From the NCBI RefSeq assembly GCF_900104145.1, contig NZ_FNLB01000006.1, positions 579,001-643,000 of the forward strand: 64,000 nucleotides of DNA, read 5' to 3'. How positions within the stretch are numbered: position 1 is the stretch's first letter; every line of letters starts with the position of its first letter. The position numbers and the translations under genes are program-made. The DNA is from Pseudovibrio sp. Tun.PSC04-5.I4 (GTDB lineage: Bacteria > Pseudomonadota > Alphaproteobacteria > Rhizobiales > Stappiaceae). Shown one piece after another: positions 18,049 to 27,098 of the stretch. Below the pieces are notes generated by a model that saw only the letters and a list, made by a program, of their open reading frames with translations, was not told where the DNA came from and ran no database searches.

Positions 18049-18954
18049 GTGAAGCTGCCAGTTGTCCGCCATCCAGCCTACACCGCAGACATTCCATCAA
18101 ACCATCGCTTTCCCATGGGCAAGTATGAAGCCGTTGCGCAGGAACTCCGTGCTCTGGATGCAAATGGAGAGATGTTTGAGCAGCATGTGCCCGATCCGAT
18201 CCGCCCAGAAGACCTGCTGCGTGTTCATGCCCGTGAGTATGTGGAGCAAGTGCTGAGTTGCACCGTTCCGGCCCTAGTCGCGCGCGAAATTGGCTTCCCG
18301 ATGTCCCAAAGCGTGTCTTTCCGTGCGCAATGCGCGACCGGTGGCTCTTTGCTCACAGCAATTCTGGCGATGGAATACGGCGTGGCCTGCAACACAGCCG
18401 GAGGTTCTCACCATGCTCGCATCGCGCAGGGAGCTGGGTTCTGCGTTTTCAATGATGTCGCTGTCGCTGCACGTGCGTTGCAAGCTATGCGAATGGTGCG
18501 GAACGTATTGATCATTGACCTGGACGTGCATCAAGGAGATGGCACAGCAGATATTTTCGCTCATGACGCCAGTGTCTTCACCCTGTCCCTGCATTCAGAG
18601 AAAAACTACCCAGTCCGCAAAAAAGCGTCCACGTTGGATGTACCTCTCAAAGATGAGATGGAGGATGAGGAGTATCTGAGTATTCTGAAAGCAACGCTGA
18701 AGACGGTATTGAAAACGTTCAAGGCGGATATCGTATTCTTCAATGCTGGCGTGGACCCGCACAAGGAGGACCGATTGGGCCGCTTGGCTTTAACTGATGA
18801 CGGCTTACAGGCAAGAGAAGAATTAGTATTCGATTTTGTGCGCAATGAAGGTTTGCCGTTGGCTGGAGTACTCGGAGGTGGTTATTCGAATAATCTTAGA
18901 CTATTGGCTAAACGACACTGTATCCTGCATCGTGTGGCGGCAAAGTACTTGTGA
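18049..18954 (+). CDS. histone deacetylase-family (class IV-like) deacylase
   Basis: Arginase/deacetylase-fold Zn hydrolase (301 aa). Active-site elements are all present: the His pair in GGSHHARI, the metal ligands Asp and His in DLDVHQGDG, the third ligand Asp in NAGVDPHKEDRLG, and the Tyr in GVLGGGYSNN. The beginning VRHPAYTADIPSNHRFPMGKY is typical of the HDAC11-like bacterial branch, which is associated with deacylation of long-chain or small-molecule substrates. The GTG start at 18049 is the only sensible one. The 150 bases that follow hold the promoter of a TetR-type gene. Confidence 0.9.
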   Translation: MKLPVVRHPAYTADIPSNHRFPMGKYEAVAQELRALDANGEMFEQHVPDPIRPEDLLRVHAREYVEQVLSCTVPALVAREIGFPMSQSVSFRAQCATGGSLLTAILAMEYGVACNTAGGSHHARIAQGAGFCVFNDVAVAARALQAMRMVRNVLIIDLDVHQGDGTADIFAHDASVFTLSLHSEKNYPVRKKASTLDVPLKDEMEDEEYLSILKATLKTVLKTFKADIVFFNAGVDPHKEDRLGRLALTDDGLQAREELVFDFVRNEGLPLAGVLGGGYSNNLRLLAKRHCILHRVAAKYL

Positions 18955-19108
18955 TTTCAACACAAGCTTGTTTTGTTTAAAGTTTTCCCGAAACTGTATA
19001 TTTCAAATAGTCAATTGAAATGGATAATTGTGTCTTGCTATCTCTAAAAAAATACGCAGTATCCCATCTTGATGTGCAAGCGACTTGCATAGTCAATTGG
19101 AGAGACGG

Positions 19109-19672
19109 ATGGCTGGTGTGGTTACCAACAGAAACGTTGTGCTGGATTCTGCTGAATGCATGATCCGGGAAAGCAATTTGTCGGGCTTAAACCTCAAACA
19201 GCTTGCAAGCATGAGTGGGACTAATGAACAGGATATTGCTGTTATGTTCCCGGCAAATCATGAGATCGAACTGGCTGTATTACAGCGCTATATAGATCGG
19301 TTCCTGCAGATCCTCGGTGACCCTACTAGACAGATCTTCCATTTCCGCAGAGCATTGGATACGTACATAGCCGCTTTTCAGGCCGGTATGACAGATGGTG
19401 GTGAACTCTTCATCTCAGCAGTGCTGGGGGATAAGAACGAAGACCTACCTGTCGCCCTTCAGGAGCTGGCGGCAACCTTTGCAAGACGCAATCGCGTTTG
19501 GCTGGCAGATCTGTTGGAATACAGCGGCAATTGGACCTCTGAAGAAGCATTGGTCAAATCAGACTTTGTGCTGGCTGCAATGGAAGTTGCAGTCCTGATG
19601 GGCCATACCAGCGAAAATCCTGAGATCTTCGCCAATCTGTCCTTAAACATCCATCACATCTGCATGCAGTAA
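19109..19672 (+). CDS. TetR-family transcriptional regulator
   Basis: 187-aa protein with a short N-terminal helix-turn-helix (about residues 8-48, with GLNLKQLASMSGTNEQDIAVMFPANHEI) and an all-helical C-terminal half, the TetR layout. The HTH is weakly conserved compared with typical TetR proteins, so the family call is moderate. The ATG at 19109 follows GGAGAGACGG directly; an in-frame TTG at 19085 is less likely. It may control the adjacent deacetylase or the DUF6460 gene; neither target is shown. Confidence 0.7.
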   Translation: MAGVVTNRNVVLDSAECMIRESNLSGLNLKQLASMSGTNEQDIAVMFPANHEIELAVLQRYIDRFLQILGDPTRQIFHFRRALDTYIAAFQAGMTDGGELFISAVLGDKNEDLPVALQELAATFARRNRVWLADLLEYSGNWTSEEALVKSDFVLAAMEVAVLMGHTSENPEIFANLSLNIHHICMQ

Positions 19673-19695
19673 CTGCCTTTGCGGGGCTAAGTGAC

Positions 19696-19968
19696 TTACC
19701 GTCCACGCCAGTTCATCAAGCGGGACAAGACCCACAACGGCACCACCACAATTGCGCCGAGGAAGAAGTAAGAACCAAAGCGCTCAATTGCGGCAAAACC
19801 CATATTCCAGATCCGCACAAAGAAATCCTGCACGGCATAGACGAGCCCAAGAGGCGAAAAGTCCAGAGAAGCCAGAATAATACCGACAATCAAAGATAGA
19901 AAAATCAATCGAATGAGAACCCGGCTCGGGCTGTCACCTAAAAATCGGTTGAACCTGTCGTTAGACAT
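19696..19968 (-). CDS. DUF6460 membrane protein
   Basis: Small inner-membrane protein (90 aa) with two hydrophobic helices, about residues 16-36 (VLIRLIFLSLIVGIILASLDF) and 65-85 (SYFFLGAIVVVPLWVLSRL). The N-terminal RFNRFLGDSPSRVL motif is typical of DUF6460 proteins of Hyphomicrobiales. Function unknown. The ATG at 19968, preceded by GGAGAAATTG, is preferred over the much longer frame opening at 20112, whose extra residues do not match the family. Confidence 0.82.
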   Translation of the reverse strand: MSNDRFNRFLGDSPSRVLIRLIFLSLIVGIILASLDFSPLGLVYAVQDFFVRIWNMGFAAIERFGSYFFLGAIVVVPLWVLSRLMNWRGR

Positions 19969-20139
19969 CAATTTCTCCGCTACAAATAACTTTCCCTTAT
20001 ATAGGGAGGCTCTCGGCAAATTCATATGCCCTGCGGCATATTTAGCTTCTCCGCACATAATAGCATGGCCAAGACTTTTCTTTGTGCGCATGACCCGTAA
20101 ATTGGGGGCCAAAGTTTTAAAAATAAAAACGAGGTACTC

Positions 20140-21120
20140 ATGCGGGCTTTAACCTATCACAAAAGCAACGATCAGTTTGTTCTGGCCCAATTGGATAAAC
20201 CTGCGCCCTCTGCTGATGAGGTGCTGGTTAAAGTTGTTGCCGCTGGCTTGAACCCGGTCGATGCCAAAATCCATAAATGGTGCGGCGGTGCACGAGATAT
20301 GGATGATACATGGGTTCCGGGACTAGACGTGTCCGGCATCATCGAAGCAGTCGGTGCAAATGTTGAAGGCTGGTCCATGGGGGATGCTGTCCTGTATCAC
20401 GGCAACATGTTCAAACCCTGCGGCGGCTTTGCGCAATATGCGCTTGCTGACGCTGATGCGCTGATACCGCACCCCGATGTGGATCCGGTAATTGCAGCTG
20501 CAACCCCATGCGCTGGTTGGACGGCGTGGCGCGCGCTCACCCATAAGCTTCAGATCGAAAACCGCAAATCCCTGCTTGTTCTGGGCGGCTCTGGTGGGAC
20601 TGGCGGTTTTGCCATTCAGATCGCGAGATATTTTGGTGTTGAGACGATCCTTGCCACATGTTCAGAACAAAACGCGGACTATGTCACCTCGCTGGGCGCA
20701 ACCCGTACGATTGATTACAACTGGGAAGACGTACTGAGCACCGTCTATGAGAACACCGCAAGACAAGGCGTCGAAGTCGCGTTCGATACAGTGGGCGGTG
20801 ACAATGATATCCTCGCAGCAAACTGCCTTGGTTTTGAAGGACACATGGTTGAACTGGTAGGCGTAGTGCGTCCTCCAATCTACAACGGCGCATTTCTGAA
20901 GGGCCTCAGCTTCCATCAACTCAGCTTGGGCTCTGCCTACCGAGGAGGCACGAAAGCCAAAGCGGATCTGGTAAAAGCAGGAGCAGCCTTCTCCAAACTG
21001 TTGGAAGCGGGAGAAATAACAGTGCCTAGACTTCAGCAAGTGAGCCTTGAAGAGGCTGGGGACGCGCTAAAAACCATACGCAACCAACGCACTGTCGGCA
21101 AGATTGTCTTGAAAATGTAA
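20140..21120 (+). CDS. zinc-binding/quinone-reductase-type MDR oxidoreductase
   Basis: Medium-chain dehydrogenase/reductase of 326 aa, NADPH:quinone oxidoreductase branch. The N-terminal GroES-like domain (about 1-120) includes GLNPVDAKIHKW and PGLDVSGIIEAVG. The Rossmann domain carries LVLGGSGGTGGFAIQIARYFG, the dinucleotide motif with the NADPH-preferring pattern. Catalytic-zinc cysteines are absent, consistent with zinc-free quinone reductases. Likely reduces quinones or enones in the cytoplasm. ATG start. Monocistronic, divergent from the DUF6460 gene. Confidence 0.88.
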   Translation: MRALTYHKSNDQFVLAQLDKPAPSADEVLVKVVAAGLNPVDAKIHKWCGGARDMDDTWVPGLDVSGIIEAVGANVEGWSMGDAVLYHGNMFKPCGGFAQYALADADALIPHPDVDPVIAAATPCAGWTAWRALTHKLQIENRKSLLVLGGSGGTGGFAIQIARYFGVETILATCSEQNADYVTSLGATRTIDYNWEDVLSTVYENTARQGVEVAFDTVGGDNDILAANCLGFEGHMVELVGVVRPPIYNGAFLKGLSFHQLSLGSAYRGGTKAKADLVKAGAAFSKLLEAGEITVPRLQQVSLEEAGDALKTIRNQRTVGKIVLKM

Positions 21121-21202
21121 GCCCACGCGCTCTAATCTGCCCGCAGACTAAAAGGAGGTTGGTTGAAGAAAACTAACCTCCAAAATACGGTGAGACAGGG
21201 AT

Positions 21203-21754
21203 ATGAACGAGTTTGTATATTGTTTGGTGCCAGCCGAAAAAGCCGATTTTGACTTGCTCGCAGATATCCGTCAAAAAGCCATGAAGGAGAACATGGAAGC
21301 TAACGGCCTGTTCGACCATGCACTTTACCGGCGATATTTCGAAGAGTCCTTCAATCCGGCCTCAACCTGGAAAATCGTTGAAGACAGTGAGGTCCTAGGT
21401 TTTTACGTCCTCTGGGATAAAGAGGATTACCTCTATCTAGAGCGTCTCTATTTCTTACCAAAAGCCCAAGGCCGTGGCATAGGGGCTGGTGCTTTAAACA
21501 CCCTAAAACAACAGGCAAAACAGCAGGGCAAACTAATCAAACTGGAGGTCCTCCCAAAAAGCCGAGCAAACGACTTCTACTTGCGTCATGCGTTTAGGCT
21601 AACAGAGACCAACAGTACTGAGAATACCTATGAGTGGGGGTGTTCGAGGAGACCGCCGTGTAATTATGCGACACGTGAAGTAAGGATGATCTTTGTGAGT
21701 GAGATCCTTCCTGAGCCAGCAACACAACTGTCATGCCGGACAAGCGAAGCGTAG
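21203..21754 (+). CDS. GNAT family N-acetyltransferase with aberrant C-terminus
   Basis: Acetyl-CoA-dependent acetyltransferase (183 aa). The GNAT core is clear over residues 1-147: YLERLYFLPKAQGRGIGAGALNTL forms the pantetheine-binding loop, and KLEVLPKSRANDFYLRHAFRLTE the fourth conserved strand and helix. A GNAT domain would normally end about residue 147 (ENTYEWG). The last about 36 residues look unrelated and include codons read through the start of a dispersed repeat at 21731. The original stop may therefore have been lost. Acceptor substrate unknown. ATG start. Confidence 0.8.
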   Translation: MNEFVYCLVPAEKADFDLLADIRQKAMKENMEANGLFDHALYRRYFEESFNPASTWKIVEDSEVLGFYVLWDKEDYLYLERLYFLPKAQGRGIGAGALNTLKQQAKQQGKLIKLEVLPKSRANDFYLRHAFRLTETNSTENTYEWGCSRRPPCNYATREVRMIFVSEILPEPATQLSCRTSEA

Positions 21755-21766
21755 ATCCGGTATCCA
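21731..21766. repeat. dispersed GC-rich intergenic repeat (CCGGA...TCCGG type)
   Basis: The segment TCATGCCGGACAAGCG followed by TAGATCCGGTATCC is an imperfect inverted repeat with CCGGA/TCCGG arms. Sequences of the form CCGGA-(variable)-ATCCGGTATCC occur as multicopy intergenic elements in many alphaproteobacterial genomes (from general knowledge). Only one copy is visible here, so the multicopy status is inferred. It supplies the last codons of the GNAT gene. Confidence 0.5.
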
Positions 21767-21785
21767 GAGCTAAAGGAGCTAAAAT

Positions 21786-22760
21786 TTAATTTGGCATGAC
21801 TTCCCACTGCTTATCAATACGAATATACTTCTTCTCTGCATCTCCCGAGAGCTGAGCTGAAAATTCGAATTGATTAGTTCTAGGGTTGAGAGTTTTTTGA
21901 CTATCTAGCAACGTGGCGCCGAGGGGGAGAATTTTTAGTTCAGTGAGTTCGGCTTCGAGCACTCTCTCCCAGTCAAACTCACTATGAGAAAAGCCAGCTC
22001 CCCCAAGTGAGTTCAGCAATTTTCCGAATAAGTAAGTATTGTGTTCAATGGCACCTAACTGTTTCAGGAGGTCAGCTTGATCATCAAACGCACTCAGAAT
22101 ACAAGCTGCTGCGTCATGGCTATATCCGTCGGAAACCATATCTCTTAGCAAATAAATGATAATTGAGTAAGTACCTGCAAAAGTTTGGATATCTGGCCTA
22201 AGTCCAAAAAAATCATCGTTATCATCAATGAAGCGTTGTCTCGTTTTTTTAACACCTAAGAGCTTTAATACAGTTCTTAGTTGAAGAATGGGGCTTCCAA
22301 AGCTAATTGAGAACGTCTTACTGTTGGATAAGTGTAATTTAACGCGTTTTTCAGCAAATACCTTTTCATGTTTTGTTCCTTTAATGTCTTCACGAGCAAA
22401 TTTATTAGTATTTTGTAGACGTAAGTCAATAAGTTATATGTCTATATCTTGGCGATTATCAAGTGTTAGAGAAATGAGTATTCGCTCTTTATTGAATACT
22501 ATTTTCTCGTTATCTCCAATTCTCTGTTTTTTAATGTTATCTTCAAATGTCTTATCTTGTTGCTTGATTTGAAATTGAATCTTATTAATAGTAAGTTTCG
22601 CACCGTATAGGGCTAATGCGCCTGCAATTATTGTTGCAAGCGGTGATAATATGATTTCATAATTTTTGAAGTCGATAATTTGTGGCTCGGTCTGACTTAA
22701 CGTAAAGCCTAAGATCAGAAAGCCGACCACTACCCCAAAGAAAAATACCAGCGTCTTCAA
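21786..22760 (-). pseudogene. AT-rich membrane-anchored protein of unknown family, interrupted by an in-frame TAA
   Basis: A single frame of 325 codons runs from the ATG at 22760 to the stop at 21786. It is broken once, by TAA at 22434-22436 (codon 109). The 94 codons after that stop up to residue MVSDG stay open in the same frame and contain no usable ATG or GTG start, so a nonsense-mutated gene fits better than two genes. The N-terminus has two hydrophobic helices (about 3-21 and 38-56), then a charged coiled region (INKIQFQIKQQDKTFEDNIKKQR); the rest looks cytoplasmic. The DNA is much richer in A+T than its neighbours, suggesting acquisition by transfer. Family not recognised. Alternatives: two separate products, read-through, or a sequencing error. 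Confidence 0.65.
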
Positions 22761-22860
22761 TTAGATGATTCCCATAAAACTCATCATTGATACTTTATTC
22801 AATCATAGTCCGTGAAAGGTTGAGCGGCAAAAACATTAGTCCCTGTATGCAGAGCCCCCC

Positions 22861-22895
22861 CAAAAAAAACGCCGGCAAGACTAATCCCACCGGCG
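22861..22895 (-). terminator. intrinsic terminator of the beta-oxidation operon
   Basis: Read on the minus strand: CGCCGG, a 14-base loop, CCGGCG, then eight Ts, located 51 bases after the FadJ stop codon. A second stem, GGCCGG/CCGGCC, lies between it and the gene at about 22915-22936. Confidence 0.85.
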
Positions 22896-22945
22896 CTTCT
22901 CAATCTAAATTGCAGGCCGGATGTTTCCACCCGGCCAAACTAGTA

Positions 22946-25159
22946 TCACTCAGCAGCTTCTTTAAGCGCTGCTGCTGGGGCGAACTTGCCGTAGAAGGTC
23001 TCGCCTTTTCCTGCCATGGCCCGCAGTTGAGCGTTTGGTTCAAAGCGATCGCCCCACTTGGCGGCCAGCTTGTCACAGCGCTCAACAAATTCTTTGGTGC
23101 CAATACCGTCGATGTAAGACAGTGTGCCACCAGAGAACGGTGCAAAGCCGAAGCCGAGAATAGAGCCAACATCGGCTTCACGAACGTCTGTCAGGCAGTT
23201 CTCTTCAAACACGCGTGCAGTTTCAAGAGCCTGAATACCGAGCAGACGGTTCTTCAGTTCCTCAATGTCGAATTCATCCGCAGGCTTGGATGGACCGGTG
23301 ATGTCGGTAATACCGGGCCACAGAGCCTTGTCCTTGCCTTTGTAATCGTAAAAGCCCTTGAGATTCTTACGGCCAAAGCGTTCTTGCTTGGCAACCATCT
23401 CATCAAGAATGGTGTCAAATCCACTGGAAGGATAAGCATCGCCAAGGTCTTTCTTGGTGGCTTCCTTAATCTTCCAGGCAAGGTCCAATGCAACTTCATC
23501 ACCAAGGGAAAGCGGACCAACAGGCATACCTGCCATCTTGCCAGCATTCTCGATCATGGCAGCTGGAACACCGTCAGAAAGCATCATAATGCCTTCACGA
23601 ACGTAGGTGCCAACAACACGGGAGGTGTAGAAACCACGGCTGTCATTGACAACAATCGGGGTTTTCTTGATCGCCTTCACGTAGTCCAGAGCAACCGCAG
23701 TCGCTTTGTCCTCGGTCTTCTCACCAAGAATGATCTCAACCAGCATCATCTTGTCCACTGGGGAGAAGAAGTGAATGCCGATGAAGTTAGCAGGACGAGA
23801 AGAGGCTTCTGCCAGAGAGGTGATCGGAAGCGTAGAGGTGTTGGACGCATAGATCGCATTAGCAGGCATGGCCGCTTCTGCTTTCTCAGTCACAGCCCGC
23901 TTGACTTCACGGTCCTCAAACACAGCTTCAATCACCAAATCAACATCGGCAAGGGCGCTGTAGTCGGTTGTTGCAGTGATGAGGCTGAGAAGTTTCTCTT
24001 TTTTCTCAGCAGTGGATTTGCTGCGCTTGATAGCTTTGTCCATCAGGCCTTCAGAGTAAGCTTTACCCTTATCGGCAGCTTCCTGAGCCTGATCGATCAG
24101 CACAACTTCAAGACCAGCTTTCGCGCTCACATAAGCAATGCCAGCACCCATCATGCCAGCGCCAAGCACGCCAACTTTTTTGATGGAAGTCTCCGCAACA
24201 CCGGCAGGACGACGTGCACCTTTGTTCAATTCCTGCATGGAAACGAACAGGGAGCGAACCATCGCAGCTGCTTCTTTGCTCTGCATGACATGCGCAAAGT
24301 AACGGCTCTCAATGGTCAGGCCAGCGTCCATCGGCACCATCAGGCCTTCAACTACGGCGTGCAACATGTAGCGTGCGCCCGGGTAGTTGTCGTAGGTGTT
24401 CTGGCGGTAGATCGCATTTGCAGCAGGCCAGAATTGCATACCGGAAGGGGAGTAAACCTTACCGGTTGGAATTTTGAAGCCCTTCTTGTCCCAAGGCTGC
24501 GCCGCATCAACGCCGTCCGCCAACATCTTCTTGGCAGCAGCAACCAGCTCAGCTTCCGGGGCAACAGCTTCAATCAGTTTCAGGCGCATGGCCTTCTTGG
24601 CATCAAGGGTCTGACCCATCAACAAGAACTGTAGGCCACCCTGCAAATCGCCAACCATACGCATAACACGCTGCGTACCACCAGCACCGGGAAACAGGCC
24701 AACCTTAACTTCAGGCAGGGCCATTTTCAGGGGCTCTTCAGAGCCAATGCGCTTATGACAGGCCAGAGCCAGCTCGGTCCCGCCGCCCATACAAACGCCG
24801 TTTATGGCAGCGACATACGGCTTGCCAGAGGTCTCCAGCTTGCGGAACACCTGAGACAGCTTGCGAGAGCCGTCAAACAGTTCCTTCGCAGCCCCTTCTG
24901 CATCAACTGCCTGACGTTTTTTAAAGGTCGAAAGCAGTTTGCCAATCATGCTCAGATCAGCGCCAGCAGAGAATGCTTTTTTGCCAGAAGCAACAACAAC
25001 GCCCTTGATCGCATCATCAGCGGAAACGTCGTCGATGATTTTGTCCAACTCAAGAATGACGCTTTCGTCAAACACGTTCATGGGCTTTGAAGGTGAATCC
25101 CATGTCAGAACCGCAAAACCGTCTGCATCCGTTTCAAGGGTAAAGTGTGTGTAAGTCAT
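22946..25159 (-). CDS. fadJ: fatty acid oxidation multifunctional enzyme (enoyl-CoA hydratase / 3-hydroxyacyl-CoA dehydrogenase)
   Basis: 737-aa bifunctional beta-oxidation enzyme. The N-terminal crotonase domain (about 1-200) contains both catalytic glutamates, in GGGTELALACH and LPEVKVGLFPGAGG. The NAD-binding domain begins about residue 330 with VGVLGAGMMGAGIAY. The dehydrogenase catalytic His is in GIHFFSPVDKM, and the C-terminal helical domain follows. It hydrates trans-enoyl-CoA and oxidises the L-3-hydroxyacyl-CoA. ATG start with GGGGAGAG upstream, 14 bases after the thiolase stop, so the two subunits are translated from one message. A spurious 615-codon frame lies on the opposite strand. 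Confidence 0.96.
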   Translation of the reverse strand: MTYTHFTLETDADGFAVLTWDSPSKPMNVFDESVILELDKIIDDVSADDAIKGVVVASGKKAFSAGADLSMIGKLLSTFKKRQAVDAEGAAKELFDGSRKLSQVFRKLETSGKPYVAAINGVCMGGGTELALACHKRIGSEEPLKMALPEVKVGLFPGAGGTQRVMRMVGDLQGGLQFLLMGQTLDAKKAMRLKLIEAVAPEAELVAAAKKMLADGVDAAQPWDKKGFKIPTGKVYSPSGMQFWPAANAIYRQNTYDNYPGARYMLHAVVEGLMVPMDAGLTIESRYFAHVMQSKEAAAMVRSLFVSMQELNKGARRPAGVAETSIKKVGVLGAGMMGAGIAYVSAKAGLEVVLIDQAQEAADKGKAYSEGLMDKAIKRSKSTAEKKEKLLSLITATTDYSALADVDLVIEAVFEDREVKRAVTEKAEAAMPANAIYASNTSTLPITSLAEASSRPANFIGIHFFSPVDKMMLVEIILGEKTEDKATAVALDYVKAIKKTPIVVNDSRGFYTSRVVGTYVREGIMMLSDGVPAAMIENAGKMAGMPVGPLSLGDEVALDLAWKIKEATKKDLGDAYPSSGFDTILDEMVAKQERFGRKNLKGFYDYKGKDKALWPGITDITGPSKPADEFDIEELKNRLLGIQALETARVFEENCLTDVREADVGSILGFGFAPFSGGTLSYIDGIGTKEFVERCDKLAAKWGDRFEPNAQLRAMAGKGETFYGKFAPAAALKEAAE

Positions 25160-25173
25160 GTTCGTCTCTCCCC

Positions 25174-26382
25174 TTAAACCCGCTCAATGATTGTTGCAGT
25201 GCCCATACCAGCACCAATACACAGCGTCACAAGAGCAATGTTCTTGTCTTGACGCTCCAACTCATCCAGCACAGTCCCAAGGATCATTGCACCGGTTGCA
25301 CCAAGTGGGTGACCCATCGCAATTGCACCGCCGTTTACGTTCATGTTGGCGTGGTCAACGTCAAAGGCCTGCATGTAACGCAGAACAACAGCCGCGAAAG
25401 CCTCGTTCAGCTCAAACAGATCGATATCGCCAATTTCCATGCCTGCGTTTTTCAAAAGCTTCTTGGTCACATCAACAGGACCGGTCAGCATCAATGCCGG
25501 ATCGGAGCCAATGTTTGCAAAAGCCTTAAGCCGCGCGCGCGGCTTAAGGCCGTAAGCGTCCCCAATTTCCTTGGTGCCGAGCAATATGGCAGAGGCCCCA
25601 TCCACAATACCGGAGGAGTTACCAGCATGGTGCATGTGGTTGATTTTCTCAATCTCAGGGTGCGCCTGAATACCAACTGCGTTAAAGCCGCCCATGCTCC
25701 CCATCATTTCAAAGGATGGATTCAAACCTGCAAGAGACTGCATGTTTGTTTCAGGGCGCATGTGTTCGTCGTGATCCAGAATAGTCAGACCGTTGATGTC
25801 ACGCACAGCAACGACAGAGTTCGCAAAGCGACCTTCGTCCCAGGCCATTTTCGCCCGCTTCTGGCTTTCTACCGAATAAGCATCCACGTCATCACGGCTA
25901 AACCCGTATTTGGTGGAGATCAGATCTGCAGAAACGCCCTGCGGCATAAAGTAGGCCGGCAGCGCAACTTGTGGATCTGTAGGCCATGGCCCGCCAGAAG
26001 CACCAAGGCCAACGCGGCTCATCGCTTCCACGCCGCCAGCAATGACCAGATTGTTCTGACCGGACATGATTTGGGCAGCACCCAGATTGACCGCATCAAG
26101 ACCCGAGGCACAAAAACGACTGACCTGAATACCCGGTACACTGGTGTCATATTTAGCCGCAAATACAGCAGCACGTGCAATGTCAGAGCCAGCGTCCCCA
26201 ACAGGGTCAACACAGCCCAGCACAACATCATCTACAAGCTTGGTATCAAGGTCATTGCGGTCCCGGATAGCTTCTAAAGCGTTCGCTGCAAGGCGCGCTG
26301 TTGAGACTTCGTGCAAGGAACCGTTTTGTTTGCCGCGCCCGCGTGGGGTACGAACATGGTCGAATATAAGGGCGTCTGCCAT
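25174..26382 (-). CDS. acetyl-CoA C-acyltransferase (thiolase)
   Basis: Thiolase of 402 aa that cleaves 3-ketoacyl-CoA with CoA in the last step of beta-oxidation, partner of the FadJ-type enzyme encoded next. The nucleophilic Cys is in RFCASGLDAVN (about residue 91). The His is in NVNGGAIAMGHPLGATGA and the second Cys in TLCIGAGMGTA. ATG start with GGAGGACATT. The GST gene ends 17 bases upstream in the same direction, so it is part of the four-gene operon. Confidence 0.95.
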   Translation of the reverse strand: MADALIFDHVRTPRGRGKQNGSLHEVSTARLAANALEAIRDRNDLDTKLVDDVVLGCVDPVGDAGSDIARAAVFAAKYDTSVPGIQVSRFCASGLDAVNLGAAQIMSGQNNLVIAGGVEAMSRVGLGASGGPWPTDPQVALPAYFMPQGVSADLISTKYGFSRDDVDAYSVESQKRAKMAWDEGRFANSVVAVRDINGLTILDHDEHMRPETNMQSLAGLNPSFEMMGSMGGFNAVGIQAHPEIEKINHMHHAGNSSGIVDGASAILLGTKEIGDAYGLKPRARLKAFANIGSDPALMLTGPVDVTKKLLKNAGMEIGDIDLFELNEAFAAVVLRYMQAFDVDHANMNVNGGAIAMGHPLGATGAMILGTVLDELERQDKNIALVTLCIGAGMGTATIIERV

Positions 26383-26399
26383 AATGTCCTCCGCAAAAA

Positions 26400-27044
26400 T
26401 TAGTGGTCAGTTGGTGTAGGCAAGGGGTGGCCGGGCATCAGCTCATAAGGGGCAACCCAACCGGGCAGTGCCTTAATGCGCAAAAGCCATGCATTCACGT
26501 TTGAATAAGGGCCAAAGTCCACACCAATCTCTTCTGGCCAAAACAGGTATCCGCAAACCGAAAGGTCCGCGATTGTTGGGCGATTTCCAACAAGGAAACT
26601 TTTGTTTTCAAGGCGCTGGTCCAGCACTTTCAAAGCGGCATTGGCGCGCCCTTCAAAAAAGCGGGTCACGTCCGTTTCACCGGTCTTTGCCATAGCGCGC
26701 AAAAAGCGAAGGGTCGCCACATAGTTTGTCAGCTTGTGGTTGTCCCAAAACAGCCAACGCAGAATTTCCCGGCGCTCTTCCTCAGTGTCCCAGCCAAATG
26801 TGCCAAGCTGCTGGGCAAGGTATTCCAGTATCACAGCAGACTGCGTCAGCTGTGTTTCCCCGTGTTTAAGCACGGGAATCTCACCCATCTCATTCTGATC
26901 ATTACGAAAATCTTGTGCGCGCGTAGCACCATTAAAAAAGTCCACCCATATCGGGGTCCATGATGCTTTAGAAAGTTCCAGCATCAGCGCAACCTTGTAG
27001 GCATTGCCACTTTGCGCAAAACACTGAAGGTCATATTCCGCCAT
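26400..27044 (-). CDS. glutathione S-transferase family protein
   Basis: Cytosolic GST fold (214 aa). A thioredoxin-like N-terminal domain (about 1-80) has the cis-Pro and glutathione-binding segment EIPVLKHGETQLTQSAVILEYLA. The helical C-terminal domain contains FLVGNRPTIADLSVCGYLFW, the conserved N-capping box. Placed between an acyl-CoA dehydrogenase and a thiolase, it is probably induced with fatty-acid or branched-chain catabolism, possibly to handle reactive enoyl products; that is inference. The ATG at 27044, behind GGAG, is preferred over the in-frame TTG at 27056. Confidence 0.88.
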   Translation of the reverse strand: MAEYDLQCFAQSGNAYKVALMLELSKASWTPIWVDFFNGATRAQDFRNDQNEMGEIPVLKHGETQLTQSAVILEYLAQQLGTFGWDTEEERREILRWLFWDNHKLTNYVATLRFLRAMAKTGETDVTRFFEGRANAALKVLDQRLENKSFLVGNRPTIADLSVCGYLFWPEEIGVDFGPYSNVNAWLLRIKALPGWVAPYELMPGHPLPTPTDH

Positions 27045-27098
27045 ATCGCACTCCAAATAGTCGTTACTAAAATATATCAGATGGAGAATAAGGCACTG

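Noticed and set aside
22787..24634. 615-codon frame on the plus strand
   Set aside because: It lies antisense to fadJ, which has intact catalytic motifs on the minus strand. The translated product shows no domain and has the composition of a reverse-frame shadow.
25147..26277. 376-codon frame on the plus strand
   Set aside because: Antisense shadow of the thiolase gene; the minus-strand product has all three catalytic motifs.
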